Shown here in pieces: positions 36,106 to 44,398 of a stretch of DNA of 64,000 nucleotides. Every line of letters starts with the position of its first letter. Positions within the stretch are counted from its first letter, which is position 1. The translations under genes were made by a program, and so were the position numbers. The notes beneath the pieces were generated by a model. It saw only the letters and a list, made by a program, of their open reading frames with translations, made no database searches and had not been told where the DNA came from. Source of the stretch: Collinsella ureilytica (GTDB lineage Bacteria > Actinomycetota > Coriobacteriia > Coriobacteriales > Coriobacteriaceae); NCBI RefSeq assembly GCF_019795105.1, contig NZ_JAIMFO010000004.1, forward strand, positions 186,001 through 250,000, written 5' to 3'.

Positions 36106-36423
36106 CTAGAACGATTTGGTAGCAAACATTTTTAAGACATCGCGAACTTTCCGAAAATCACCAGACAGCGAATCGCAGCCAATCTGGTTGATGTAGCAAT
36201 CGTTCAGATCATAGAATGTGACGTCCGCACCGTCGAATCGCTCGTGTAAGACCGACGAAAGAAGATTGAAATCATCGCTCTCGGATCCCTCACGCAACTT
36301 AACAAGCTCGCGGATCATTGCCACAGAAGCGATTCTCTCGGTGTCTTTGTTGATATTCTTCTTCCAAACATCAAGAGGCGTCTTACTGATAAAGTTAATC
36401 GGCTCAAGCGTCACGCAACCCAC
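36106..36423 (-). pseudogene. Unrecognised fragment next to truncated hsdR
   Basis: A 105-codon open frame whose ATG overlaps the end of the hsdR fragment by 20 bases in another frame. The protein is soluble and mixed alpha/beta (DVWKKNINKDTERIASVAMI, DVTFYDLNDCYINQIGCDS). I do not recognise it. It has no good ribosome site and directly abuts a truncated gene, so it is more likely the 3' end of a broken gene than an intact small protein. Confidence 0.35.
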
Positions 36424-37222
36424 TTCGCTTTTTCAGCCACCAAACAGCCTTGCCTTCCAAAGTACTCCGAAAGCCTGCTGGTAACCGTTCTAAAGAAATC
36501 AAAATATGAGTAAGCAATAGGACGTAAGAATTATCGGGGCTGGCAAAATCACGAAGGTACTCAACGAAAACGTACTTATTCTTATTAAACGCTCGAGAGC
36601 CAGGATTGGCAAAGTAGAGCGCCTCATCAGGGGTCATTCCAACAAATATCTGCACCAAGCGAAAGAGCCCAGTAAAAACTCCCTCGTGTGCGTACTTCTC
36701 GATCTGCCCGGTCGCCTCTTTTACAGACGTACCGCTACGCTTAAGCTCGATATGGATGACCGGCATGCCATTGATGAGTAAACACAAGTCGCCACGGCGA
36801 TCATTTAAGATCTTATTCTTGGCAGGATACACCGGCTGTTGGGCTATCTGGTAGCGGCTTTTACCAGCAGCAATCTCGTCACGGTCATAAATTGCTAAGT
36901 AGACCGTCTCACCAAAATGCAGTGTATCGTCAGGATTATCACGCGTGATAGGGACAACCTTACCATTGATGAAACCGTTGAGCGCAAGCGGGGTCTTGAG
37001 TGTTTCAATCTGCTCGATAATCTGAGCCATCTCACCCTGTGTGAGCGGACAGCCATTCAAGCGGTCTATTCTTGAGTTGTTCTTAAATAAGATCCTCGCC
37101 CAATTGTCAATAAGATCTTGTTCTGTGGGATAGCGTAGAACGCCTTCCTCATCATCCCATCCGTGCTGTTTGAGTACGGTAATTACTGCCTCTTCAAAGG
37201 CGGCTTCCCTATCAAAAATCAT
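36404..37222 (-). pseudogene. hsdR: Truncated type I restriction subunit HsdR (N-terminal domain only)
   Basis: The 272 codons match the N-terminal endonuclease domain of HsdR. FEEAVITVLKQHGW starts it, LLINGMPVIHIELKRSGTSVKEA is the PD-(D/E)xK core (E-x-K in IELKR), and the GQIEKYAHEG and ALYFANPGSRAFNKN segments follow in family order. An intact HsdR is about 1000 residues with a helicase motor; here the reading frame ends soon after residue 220 of homology, with an unfamiliar tail. No hsdM or hsdS is nearby. It is a remnant of a type I restriction system and cannot restrict DNA. Confidence 0.8.
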
Positions 37223-37348
37223 AAGAGAACCTATCAACAAAAGAATGGATAACGTCCATTTGCCTTCCAGACACATTATAGGCTATGGAAGTATTCGGTA
37301 ATACCCATGCACAAGCTTATGAAACACGCTTTATACTGCTTTTTTCGC

Positions 37349-37688
37349 TCATACCGAAAGGTTCCCGGCAAGCTGGAGCCCGATTGCATCTTCTTGAGGG
37401 TTTGTCGTGTTGCAGATAAAGAAAACGGCATCAACCCCCTGCATAGCCTCTGCCCCGGCATCAACCCCCTGCATGGCCTCTGCTCCGGCATCAACCCCCT
37501 GCATAGCCTCTGCCCCGGCATCTACCGAGCTCATGTCGCCGACAAATACTTCTTTCGCCCCTGCTTCGAAGAGCAGCTTCTTCACTTTTTCTGCTGTGAA
37601 TCCATGTGCGAGCTTCTATTCCTTTCTCTTTACATGCTTTTAGGAGATACGTACCAACCTGACCACTTGCACCAGTCAGTAAAATCAT
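37349..37688 (-). pseudogene. Frameshifted NmrA-type NAD(P)-binding protein gene
   Basis: The ATG at 37688 (GAAGGA upstream) opens ILLTGASGQVGTYLLKACKE, a Rossmann dinucleotide-binding start of the NmrA/atypical short-chain dehydrogenase kind. The frame then breaks near 37600-37625: the continuation FTAEKVKKLLFEAGAKEVFV lies in another frame. That second frame carries three tandem copies of VDAGAEAMQG before AVFFICNTTNP and stops at 37349, far short of the ~280 residues expected. It has both a frameshift and a 3' truncation. Confidence 0.7.
37427..37522. repeat. 30-bp tandem repeat inside the NmrA-like pseudogene
   Basis: The unit starting GGCATCAACCCCCTGCATAG occurs three times at 37427, 37457 and 37487, with the start of a fourth at 37517. 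Copies differ by two bases at most. On the minus strand it encodes ten residues (VDAGAEAMQG) per unit, so the expansion kept the frame. Confidence 0.9.
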
Positions 37689-37899
37689 GTTTTCCTTCTT
37701 CAAATCCAATCTGTATGAATAAAGACACCTAGTTCTTTTAGTTCTTCTACAAGTGTATTCGGAGAGCTGTTTGCAACCCCTCGACTCTTGAAAACAAAAA
37801 TAACGAGAACGCTTCTCGTCGTCAGATCAATACCCTTACAATAAACAAGTGGAAAATATGAGCTATGCAACGGTATAGAGTTCGAGAAGGTCGCTGCCT

Positions 37900-38415
37900 A
37901 TGAAAATCAAAAATATGTTTTGGAATCCGTTTGTTGCAGCCGTCATCATACCTTGGGTGGTTTTAGGCATCATACTGATTGCCAGAACAGCCGGGGCCTT
38001 GCTTATAGGAAACCTTTCGTTTTTCTTACTCGTAATCAGCCGAATTTGTATTGTGGTAATTGCTGTAGAAATCTGCTTGTTTGCCTTTATGATGTTTGAG
38101 CCTATTGTCCTGCGGCTTCTTGCCGTGGCAGGAACGATACTCATAATCTTTCTGGCGCTGCACAATCCCCTTTTAGATCTTTTCTATCTCACAAACCCCA
38201 TACAGGCCAATATAATGGTAACCAACACTCGCTATAGCAAACAGTTTGTAAGCTATTCAATCTTTTACCATCTAGACGGAACCGATGATTCGGGGCAAAA
38301 ACTATCCTTTCGTATAGATCGAGCAAGCTATGAGCGCTTGCGGCAGCATAAAAATCTCCGTATTCATCTTGTTTATTTACCTCATACCTTGCATGTGCTG
38401 GCGATCAAATACTAA
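37900..38415 (+). CDS. Small membrane protein of unknown function
   Basis: A 171-residue protein with about four hydrophobic segments in the first 105 residues (for example VAAVIIPWVVLGIILIARTA) followed by a soluble C-terminal domain. That domain begins at about NPIQANIMVTNTRYSK and has alternating strands (YSIFYHLDGTDDSGQKLSF, LRIHLVYLPHTLHVLAIKY). The tail resembles the DUF3592 type of membrane-proximal beta domain, but I cannot name the family with confidence. GAGAAGG lies 9 bases before the ATG. It is followed after about 115 bases by the DJ-1 family gene. Confidence 0.7.
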   Translation: MKIKNMFWNPFVAAVIIPWVVLGIILIARTAGALLIGNLSFFLLVISRICIVVIAVEICLFAFMMFEPIVLRLLAVAGTILIIFLALHNPLLDLFYLTNPIQANIMVTNTRYSKQFVSYSIFYHLDGTDDSGQKLSFRIDRASYERLRQHKNLRIHLVYLPHTLHVLAIKY

Positions 38416-38529
38416 AACCTGCTGTTCCGCTTAAGCGTTGCTTTTAAACCAGTAGCAAAACTATTTTCGTGCTCCTTTGTCTGTTTGGGTATAAATGCAT
38501 ATACCTTGTCAATGTGTGGGAGGATGATC

Positions 38530-39075
38530 ATGTCTGCTGTTCTTATTTTGGCCGCTGATGGATTTGAAACGATTGAGTGTCTCACCATTCTTGACGTGCT
38601 GCGCCGAGGTGGCGTGCGGACATCCCTTGTCTCCACTATGGATACGCGCGAATGCGTAAGTGCCCAGCAGGTAACTATAGCCTGTGATTTTACGCTGGAT
38701 GAAATCAATCCCGATGACTATGACTGGCTCATTCTTCCTGGCGGCATGCCCGGGACCACTCACCTACGCAATGATCCGCGCGTATGCGCTCTCGTTGAAG
38801 ACTTTGCAATTAACAAGCATGTGGGAGCGATATGCGCCGCACCAAGCATCCTCGGTGAGCTCGGGTTACTCATTGGTAAACGCGCCACGTGCTTTCCTGG
38901 CTTTGAAGAGAGTTTTCCCGCAGGTACCTATGCCGGTAGCAAGACCGTTGTTGTTGATGGAAACCTGATAACGGCAAGCGCCATGGGTCAGGCGCTTCCT
39001 TTCGCGCTTGCTGTTCTCGAAAGCATTGCCGGAAAAAAAGCTGTAGAAAAGGTTCGTGAAGGAATCCAGCTCTAG
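38530..39075 (+). CDS. DJ-1/PfpI family protein
   Basis: A 181-residue single-domain protein of the DJ-1/ThiJ/PfpI fold. The opening SAVLILAADGFETIECLTILDVLRRGG, the LILPGGMPGTTHLR loop and the nucleophile elbow GAICAAPSILGELGLL (reactive Cys) are typical of the bacterial DJ-1 (YajL-like) branch. Roles proposed for the family are oxidative-stress chaperone or glyoxalase/deglycase. I start at the second of two close ATGs, with GGGAGG 6 bases upstream. Confidence 0.9.
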   Translation: MSAVLILAADGFETIECLTILDVLRRGGVRTSLVSTMDTRECVSAQQVTIACDFTLDEINPDDYDWLILPGGMPGTTHLRNDPRVCALVEDFAINKHVGAICAAPSILGELGLLIGKRATCFPGFEESFPAGTYAGSKTVVVDGNLITASAMGQALPFALAVLESIAGKKAVEKVREGIQL

Positions 39076-39148
39076 CGCTCAGCTAAAACGTGGAAAGGGC
39101 CAACAACACGTCTGAGTAAAACTTACATGGGGGAAATGAGGCTCATGC

Positions 39149-39724
39149 ATGATTTTGGCATCGCAATCACCACGTCGCATTGAGCTGTTGCGTGAGGCTG
39201 GTTTTGATATTGCCATTCAACCTGCTTGCATTGATGAAGCTGCGCATGAAGGCGAAGCACCACTGGATCTTGTAGCTCGTTTGGCAAGCACAAAAGCCCT
39301 AACCGTTGCTGCATCTGCTCCAGAACATGAGTTGATTATTGGTGCGGATACCATCGTCATCCTCAACCAAAAAATCCTTGGTAAACCTCAAGATAACGCC
39401 CAGGCTCACGAAATGTTAAGGGCACTTTCTGGCAAAACTCACCTCGTTGCGACTGCTGTATGTATCGCAGCCGGCGGGCGTTTGGCTCATGTACTTGACG
39501 CCTTTGTTGATGTTTGTGAAGTAGAGTTCTGGGAGCTATCAGATACCGAGATTGATACCTATATTGCATCAGGCGAGCCTATGGACAAGGCAGGTGCATA
39601 CGGAATTCAAGGCATAGGTGGACGTAAGCTTGTCAAAGGCATTCATGGCGACTTTTACACCGTTGTGGGGCTTCCAATCGCACGTCTTGCTCGCGTACTT
39701 ACTCGCCTGAACTCACATACATAG
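39149..39724 (+). CDS. maf: Maf-family nucleoside triphosphate pyrophosphatase
   Basis: Cytoplasmic house-cleaning enzyme (191 residues, normal for Maf) that hydrolyses non-canonical or dTTP/UTP-type nucleotides. Motifs: ILASQSPRRIELL at the N-terminus, the catalytic-loop IIGADTIVILNQKILGKP, and the end YGIQGIGGRKLVKGIHGDFYTVVGLP. Maf is often linked to division genes, but here it follows the DJ-1 family gene by about 70 bases. Confidence 0.93.
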   Translation: MILASQSPRRIELLREAGFDIAIQPACIDEAAHEGEAPLDLVARLASTKALTVAASAPEHELIIGADTIVILNQKILGKPQDNAQAHEMLRALSGKTHLVATAVCIAAGGRLAHVLDAFVDVCEVEFWELSDTEIDTYIASGEPMDKAGAYGIQGIGGRKLVKGIHGDFYTVVGLPIARLARVLTRLNSHT

Positions 39725-39911
39725 CGTATACACGCAATATCTCTTCAGGCTTTAACTACCAAGCAAACTGTGCTTTAAACACTCGCAAAGCTACTCACCT
39801 CAGCTAGCTCACATGTGAGCACTCATACACCAAGACTCCAGGTGCCTCGGCGCTAAGATATGTCGCTAAGATATGTATGAGCTGGCCATCATCACCTCTC
39901 AAGGAGCTTTC

Positions 39912-41081
39912 ATGAATAGGCACACGAACCTCACCCCTATACCCATCAATGAAGTCTCTGGCTTTTCGCTTGGCCATTGGACAGATCCCATCGGAGCTAC
40001 CGGTTGCACGGCAATTGTATGCCCAGCCGGTGCCACAGGCGGCGTTGATGTGCGCGGAGGCGCTCCCGCGACTCGAGAGACCGACCTCTTAAAGCCAGAA
40101 AACACCGTAGACACCGTTCATGCCGTTATGCTCTCTGGCGGTTCGCTCTTTGGACTCGCCGCAGCCTCAGGAGCTGCGATTGAACTTGAAAAACGCGGTA
40201 TTGGGCTCCCAGTTGGCCCGGCTCGTGCTCCTATTGTTGTAGCAGCAAGCCTTTTTGACCTCATGGTTGGAGATCCACAGGCTCGACCAACCGAGGCAGC
40301 CGGACAGCATGCGGTAGCAGCCGCACTTGACAAAAGCCCAGAGGCCACACCATCCATCAGCCACAATACTCATACTAAGAGCCACGATACCTATAATCAT
40401 CACCCAGATCTGCTCGATGCCAAGGCAGATGCGAGCACCGAAACACTCACTCAGCTCACACCCCGTACTCACGCATCTCAGCACAGCACAGCACCACTTG
40501 CAGAAGGCAGCGTGGGAGCAGGAACAGGGGCCAGTGTAGGAAAGCTATTAGGGCCTGAACACACGATGAAAGGTGGACTGGGTGCTCGTGCTTTTGCCGT
40601 AGGCAAGCTCCAGGTTGGTGCCGTTACAGCAGTAAATGCCTGCGGAAATGTCGTTGATCCTACAACACTTGAACCCATCGCTGGCATGCGAGATGAAACA
40701 GGGCGCATCCTTGATATGGAGGCGGCAATGATTGAGCAAGCCGCTCATCTTTCGATGCCGCTTGATCAGGGTCGAGCAAATACTACAATTTCGTGCATTA
40801 TCACCAATGCACGCCTAACCAAGGCTCAAGCAACGAAGGTGGCGCAAATGGCAGCCGATGCATATGCGCGCACCATACGACCAGCACATACCACCAACGA
40901 CGGAGACTCTATTTTTGTCCTTGCATCTGGTGAGATGAGCATAGCCGATACCCCGCCGATTGATCTTATTGGAGTGGTTGCTGTACAAGCCCTTGAAGCC
41001 GCAATTGTTGCAGCAATACGTGAGGCAACGAGCCTCTGTGGGGTCCCTGCAGCGCGAGAGCTCGGAACAAAACAGGCTTGA
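39912..41081 (+). CDS. P1-family (DmpA/S58) peptidase with His-rich insertion
   Basis: A 389-residue protein of the P1 peptidase family, N-terminal-nucleophile enzymes that self-cleave into two chains and act as aminopeptidases. The N-terminal half has SLGHWTDPIGATGCTAIVCP and HAVMLSGGSLFGLAAASG. The self-processing region is GSVGAGTGASVGKLLG, followed by MKGGLG. Between them, residues about 141-197 form an insertion rich in His, Thr and Ser (HNTHTKSHDTYNHH) that is not usual for the family. The ATG is at 39912 with AAGGAG 5 bases upstream. The stop codon overlaps a candidate promoter for the next gene. Confidence 0.88.
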   Translation: MNRHTNLTPIPINEVSGFSLGHWTDPIGATGCTAIVCPAGATGGVDVRGGAPATRETDLLKPENTVDTVHAVMLSGGSLFGLAAASGAAIELEKRGIGLPVGPARAPIVVAASLFDLMVGDPQARPTEAAGQHAVAAALDKSPEATPSISHNTHTKSHDTYNHHPDLLDAKADASTETLTQLTPRTHASQHSTAPLAEGSVGAGTGASVGKLLGPEHTMKGGLGARAFAVGKLQVGAVTAVNACGNVVDPTTLEPIAGMRDETGRILDMEAAMIEQAAHLSMPLDQGRANTTISCIITNARLTKAQATKVAQMAADAYARTIRPAHTTNDGDSIFVLASGEMSIADTPPIDLIGVVAVQALEAAIVAAIREATSLCGVPAARELGTKQA

Positions 41082-41105
41082 CAACATATCTTTGCGGGGT
41101 AGAGT
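41078..41105 (+). promoter_or_regulatory. Candidate promoter of the mgtA transcript
   Basis: TTGACA (41078-41083, perfect -35 consensus) is followed after 16 bases by TAGAGT (41100-41105). The -35 box overlaps the stop codon of the peptidase gene. A transcript starting here would have a leader of about 340 bases before the transporter start, long enough for regulation. Confidence 0.55.
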
Positions 41106-41166
41106 GAGGTGTTGGAAAGAGAACCCCCATGGGTTCACCCTCAATCCAAGGCAAGGAGCGTGCAAT

Positions 41167-41238
41167 ATGGTCGTCACACCTGCCTCTCTCCCCGTATATA
41201 ACACCCGCATTTTATTTGGCGGACGACCATCCTCCTAA
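41167..41238 (+). CDS. Possible 23-residue upstream peptide in the mgtA leader
   Basis: AAGGAG lies 8 bases before an ATG that opens a 23-codon frame (MVVTPASLPVYNTRILFGGR and three more residues) ending in TAA. The strong ribosome site is the only evidence. Its last codons contain CCTCC, which could pair with the GGAGG sites downstream in the leader. Confidence 0.3.
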   Translation: MVVTPASLPVYNTRILFGGRPSS

Positions 41239-41354
41239 AAAGCCTGAGCCGGCCACACACCTGCTCTGCCTTTGGGTCTTTTATGCCAATTCGCTGCACT
41301 GCCCTGTGTTTGTGCGCAGGTTTAATCATGTCATCATCACGAAAGGAGGCGGCC

Positions 41355-41513
41355 ATGGAATCCGACAGTAGCCCTCGAGAACCTATCCTCGCGCCTGGTC
41401 ACAGAGCCTATCTGTCTCCACGTGCATACCCATGCCGCTTCAAGGAGGCACCTCATGATGATGTCAACCAACCTGTTTACCGGAAAGGATGCACGGGCAG
41501 CTGCCCTGCGTGA
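41355..41513 (+). CDS. Acidic/proline-rich leader ORF overlapping the Mg-ATPase start
   Basis: AAAGGAGG with a 4-base gap precedes the ATG at 41355, among the best ribosome sites in the window. The 52-codon frame opens [20 protein letters not shown], rich in Glu, Asp and Pro at its start, and ends at 41513, which is 59 bases inside the transporter gene in another frame. The transporter's own AAGGAGG (41443-41449) lies inside it. In Salmonella and E. coli the mgtA leader peptide MgtL (opening MEPDPTPLP) controls mgtA through ribosome behaviour on acidic/proline codons when Mg is low. The likeness in start, composition and position suggests the same kind of Mg sensor; it is inference, not homology I can prove. 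Confidence 0.5.
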   Translation: MESDSSPREPILAPGHRAYLSPRAYPCRFKEAPHDDVNQPVYRKGCTGSCPA

Positions 41514-44214
41514 CGCCCGAAATCACCGTATTCACCGTGCTGCAGCAGCTAGCATTGATGAGCTGCTTGCAAGTCTATCCAGTAGCAAACACGGACTCAC
41601 AGAAGAAGGAGTTCGTACAAGCGCTGAGGAGCACGGTGTCAATATTGTGACGCACGAGCGCAAAAAGTCCCTCTCCCGCCGCCTCTTTGAGGCCTTTATT
41701 AATCCCTTTACCGCCATCCTGCTCTTTTTGGCAGGAGTCTCTACAGTCACCGATATGATCTTGCCTTCATTTGGACTGTTGGGAGCTAAGGCAGCTGACT
41801 TTGATCCCACCACAGCGATCATTATTGGCGTTATGGTGGGAGTATCCGGAGCCCTTCGCTTTATTCAGGAATCCCGCTCGGGAGACGCCGCCGAGCGCCT
41901 GCTCGACATGATTGTTACCACCTGCACTGTCATTCGTGAGGGCTCTCATACCGAGATCCCTATGGACGAGATTGTAGTAGGCGATATTGTGCATCTATCT
42001 GCAGGCGACATGGTACCGGCAGATCTTCGCATTATCGAGGCAAAAGACCTCTTCGTAAGCCAATCCGGCATTACCGGCGAAAGCGAGCCGTGCGAGAAAA
42101 CTCGTGCTGCAGATGCTGTAGAGGACTCAGTAACCGACTACAGCGATATTGCTTTTATGGGAACAAATGTCATCTCTGGGGTGGGTAAGGGTGTCGTCGT
42201 AGCCATTGGGGATGAGACCCTCTTTGGGCATATGGCCTCGGCGGTTGCCCAAGATGCCGGCGACACGAGCTTTAGCCGTGGCGTAAACGCCGTTTCCTGG
42301 GTACTCATCCGTTTCATGATTGTGATGGTGCCGCTCGTCTTTATTATCAATGGCGTTACCAAAGGAGACTGGCTGCAGTCTTTCCTCTTTGGCATCTCAA
42401 TTGCAGTAGGCCTTACCCCCGAAATGCTCCCCATGATTGTTACCACCTGCCTGGCAAAAGGTGCCGTTACCATGAGCCGTAAAAAGACGGTGGTTAAAAG
42501 TCTCAACTCCATCCAAAACTTTGGTGCCATTGATATTCTTTGCACCGATAAAACCGGTACCATCACAAAAGACCAGGTCGTTCTCCAATATCACTTAAAT
42601 ATTGAGGGCGAAATGGACATGCGCGTCTTGCGTCTGGCATATCTAAACTCTTACTTCCAAACCGGCTATAAAAACCTGATGGATCGCGCCATCATCGCAA
42701 AAACCGAGGAAGAAGAAGAGATTGATCCAAGCCTCACCGACCTCTCCGAGGCCTATGTCAAGGTAGACGAGATTCCCTTTGACTTTACGCGCCGCCGCCT
42801 CACGACCGTAGTGGTAGGCCCAGATGGGCAGCGACAGATGATAACCAAGGGTGCCATTGAGGAGATGATGTCCATCTCTACTCAGGCAGAGTATGGCGGA
42901 GCCGTACTGCCGCTGACCGACGATATCAAAGCAAAGATTAACGATACAGTAAATGACCTCAATGAGCGGGGCTTTCGGGTTTTAGGGCTAGCTCAAAAAA
43001 GCAATCCCTCACCGCTTGATACCTTCAGTGTTGAGGACGAGTCTGACATGGTGCTCTTGGGCTATCTGGCCTTTCTTGATCCACCAAAGGAGTCCACAGC
43101 AGATGCCCTTGCTGCCCTTGACGCTCACGGAGTTACCACCAAGATCTTAACCGGCGACAACGACCGCGTAACCCGCACCGTTTGTGAGCAGGTAGGACTT
43201 CCTGTCAACAATATGCTGCTTGGATCTGATGTTGAAGACATGAGCGACACCGAACTTGCCGAAGCTGCAAAAAAGACTGACGTTTTTGCCAAGCTCACGC
43301 CAGATCAGAAGGCACGCATCGTAACCGTGCTTCGTGAGCACGGCCAGGTTGTAGGCTTTATGGGCGATGGCATTAACGATGCTGCTGCCATGAAAGCCGC
43401 CGATATTGGCATCTCGGTAGATACAGCAGTTGACGTAGCAAAAGAGTCTGCAGATGTCATCTTGCTTGAGAAGGATCTCATGGTGCTCGAAGAGGGCATT
43501 GTGGAAGGTCGGCGCACCTACGCCAATATGATCAAGTACATCAAGATGACGGCATCTTCTAACTTTGGAAACATGTTCTCGGTGCTGGCGGCATCTGCCA
43601 TGCTTCCGTTCCTTCCCATGATGAGCCTCCAGCTCATTACCCTCAATATGGTGTATGACCTCTGCTGCACAGCTATACCCTGGGACAATGTTGACCGCTC
43701 CTTTGTATCGCGGCCACGCACCTGGGACGCTTCCTCCGTTGGCCGTTTCATGCTCTGGATTGGACCTACAAGCTCGGTCTTTGACATCCTCACCTATCTC
43801 TTTATGTACTTTGTTCTTTGCCCGGCCGTGGTATCTGGCGGTATTCCCTTCCATGAGCTGGCGGCGCATTTCTCAGGTGGCGAACTCGCTGGTATGCAGA
43901 CGGCCTATATTGCTCTGTTCCAGGCGGGATGGTTTGTTGAGTCCATGTGGAGTCAAACCTTGGTCATCCATATGATTCGCACAACCAAGCTTCCCTTTAT
44001 TGAGAGCAGGGCATCGGCACCGGTCACGCTTTTGAGCATTACCGGCATCACCCTCATGACGCTCATTCCCTTCACGCCAGTAGGAGCTGCGCTGGGCTTT
44101 ATGCCGCTACCGCCCGCCTATTTTGCATTCCTTATTCCATGCATCTTGGGCTATATGTTGCTCGCAACAATCATGAAGCGCGCCTATGTGCGCCGCTATG
44201 GAGAGTTGCTCTAA
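41455..44214 (+). CDS. mgtA: Mg2+-importing P-type ATPase, MgtA/MgtB type
   Basis: P-type (class IIIB) ATPase that imports magnesium. At 919 residues it has the family length. Motifs are in order: the actuator loop [27 protein letters not shown] in helix M4, the phosphorylation site [11 protein letters not shown], the nucleotide domain with [14 protein letters not shown] and the hinge [16 protein letters not shown]. Helices M5-M10 follow, with [22 protein letters not shown] take the ATG at 41455 with AAGGAGG 6 bases upstream; three ATG codons stand in a row. The frame is open 11 codons further up inside the leader ORF. A long leader with a candidate peptide sensor precedes it. Confidence 0.95.
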   Translation: MMMSTNLFTGKDARAAALRDARNHRIHRAAAASIDELLASLSSSKHGLTEEGVRTSAEEHGVNIVTHERKKSLSRRLFEAFINPFTAILLFLAGVSTVTDMILPSFGLLGAKAADFDPTTAIIIGVMVGVSGALRFIQESRSGDAAERLLDMIVTTCTVIREGSHTEIPMDEIVVGDIVHLSAGDMVPADLRIIEAKDLFVSQSGITGESEPCEKTRAADAVEDSVTDYSDIAFMGTNVISGVGKGVVVAIGDETLFGHMASAVAQDAGDTSFSRGVNAVSWVLIRFMIVMVPLVFIINGVTKGDWLQSFLFGISIAVGLTPEMLPMIVTTCLAKGAVTMSRKKTVVKSLNSIQNFGAIDILCTDKTGTITKDQVVLQYHLNIEGEMDMRVLRLAYLNSYFQTGYKNLMDRAIIAKTEEEEEIDPSLTDLSEAYVKVDEIPFDFTRRRLTTVVVGPDGQRQMITKGAIEEMMSISTQAEYGGAVLPLTDDIKAKINDTVNDLNERGFRVLGLAQKSNPSPLDTFSVEDESDMVLLGYLAFLDPPKESTADALAALDAHGVTTKILTGDNDRVTRTVCEQVGLPVNNMLLGSDVEDMSDTELAEAAKKTDVFAKLTPDQKARIVTVLREHGQVVGFMGDGINDAAAMKAADIGISVDTAVDVAKESADVILLEKDLMVLEEGIVEGRRTYANMIKYIKMTASSNFGNMFSVLAASAMLPFLPMMSLQLITLNMVYDLCCTAIPWDNVDRSFVSRPRTWDASSVGRFMLWIGPTSSVFDILTYLFMYFVLCPAVVSGGIPFHELAAHFSGGELAGMQTAYIALFQAGWFVESMWSQTLVIHMIRTTKLPFIESRASAPVTLLSITGITLMTLIPFTPVGAALGFMPLPPAYFAFLIPCILGYMLLATIMKRAYVRRYGELL

Positions 44215-44291
44215 AGGCTCTGAACGGCTGGTTTCGACAAGAGCCGGGTGAGCCTTAACGGGCTGCAGTAAGAGCCGAGGGTAAGACGAAG

Positions 44292-44379
44292 CCGCTTGCA
44301 CGAGACAGAACGAGTCTCTATTCAAGCGGACTCTTTCGAGCTTGTTTATCCAGGGTCGGGTACCACACTGGCGCCCGAC
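44292..44379. terminator. Hairpins between convergent mgtA and glycosyltransferase genes
   Basis: CCGCTTG (44292-44298) and CAAGCGG (44323-44329), with an inner GAGAC/GTCTC stem, form a strong hairpin followed by ACTCTTTCG. A second stem, GTCGGG (44355-44360) with CCCGAC (44374-44379), follows. They lie between two convergent genes and may end transcription from both sides, though neither has a clean U tract. Confidence 0.5.
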
Positions 44380-44398
44380 TCTGTGCGTTCTTGCACCC

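Noticed and set aside
37276-37643. Repetitive open frames over the 30-bp tandem repeat (both strands)
   Set aside because: A 30-bp unit without stops stays open in several frames; only the NmrA-like frame has homology at its ends.
41106-41354. M-box (ykoK) riboswitch in the mgtA leader
   Set aside because: I could not find the conserved M-box core segments or a terminator/anti-terminator pair; a covariance search would be needed to exclude it fully.
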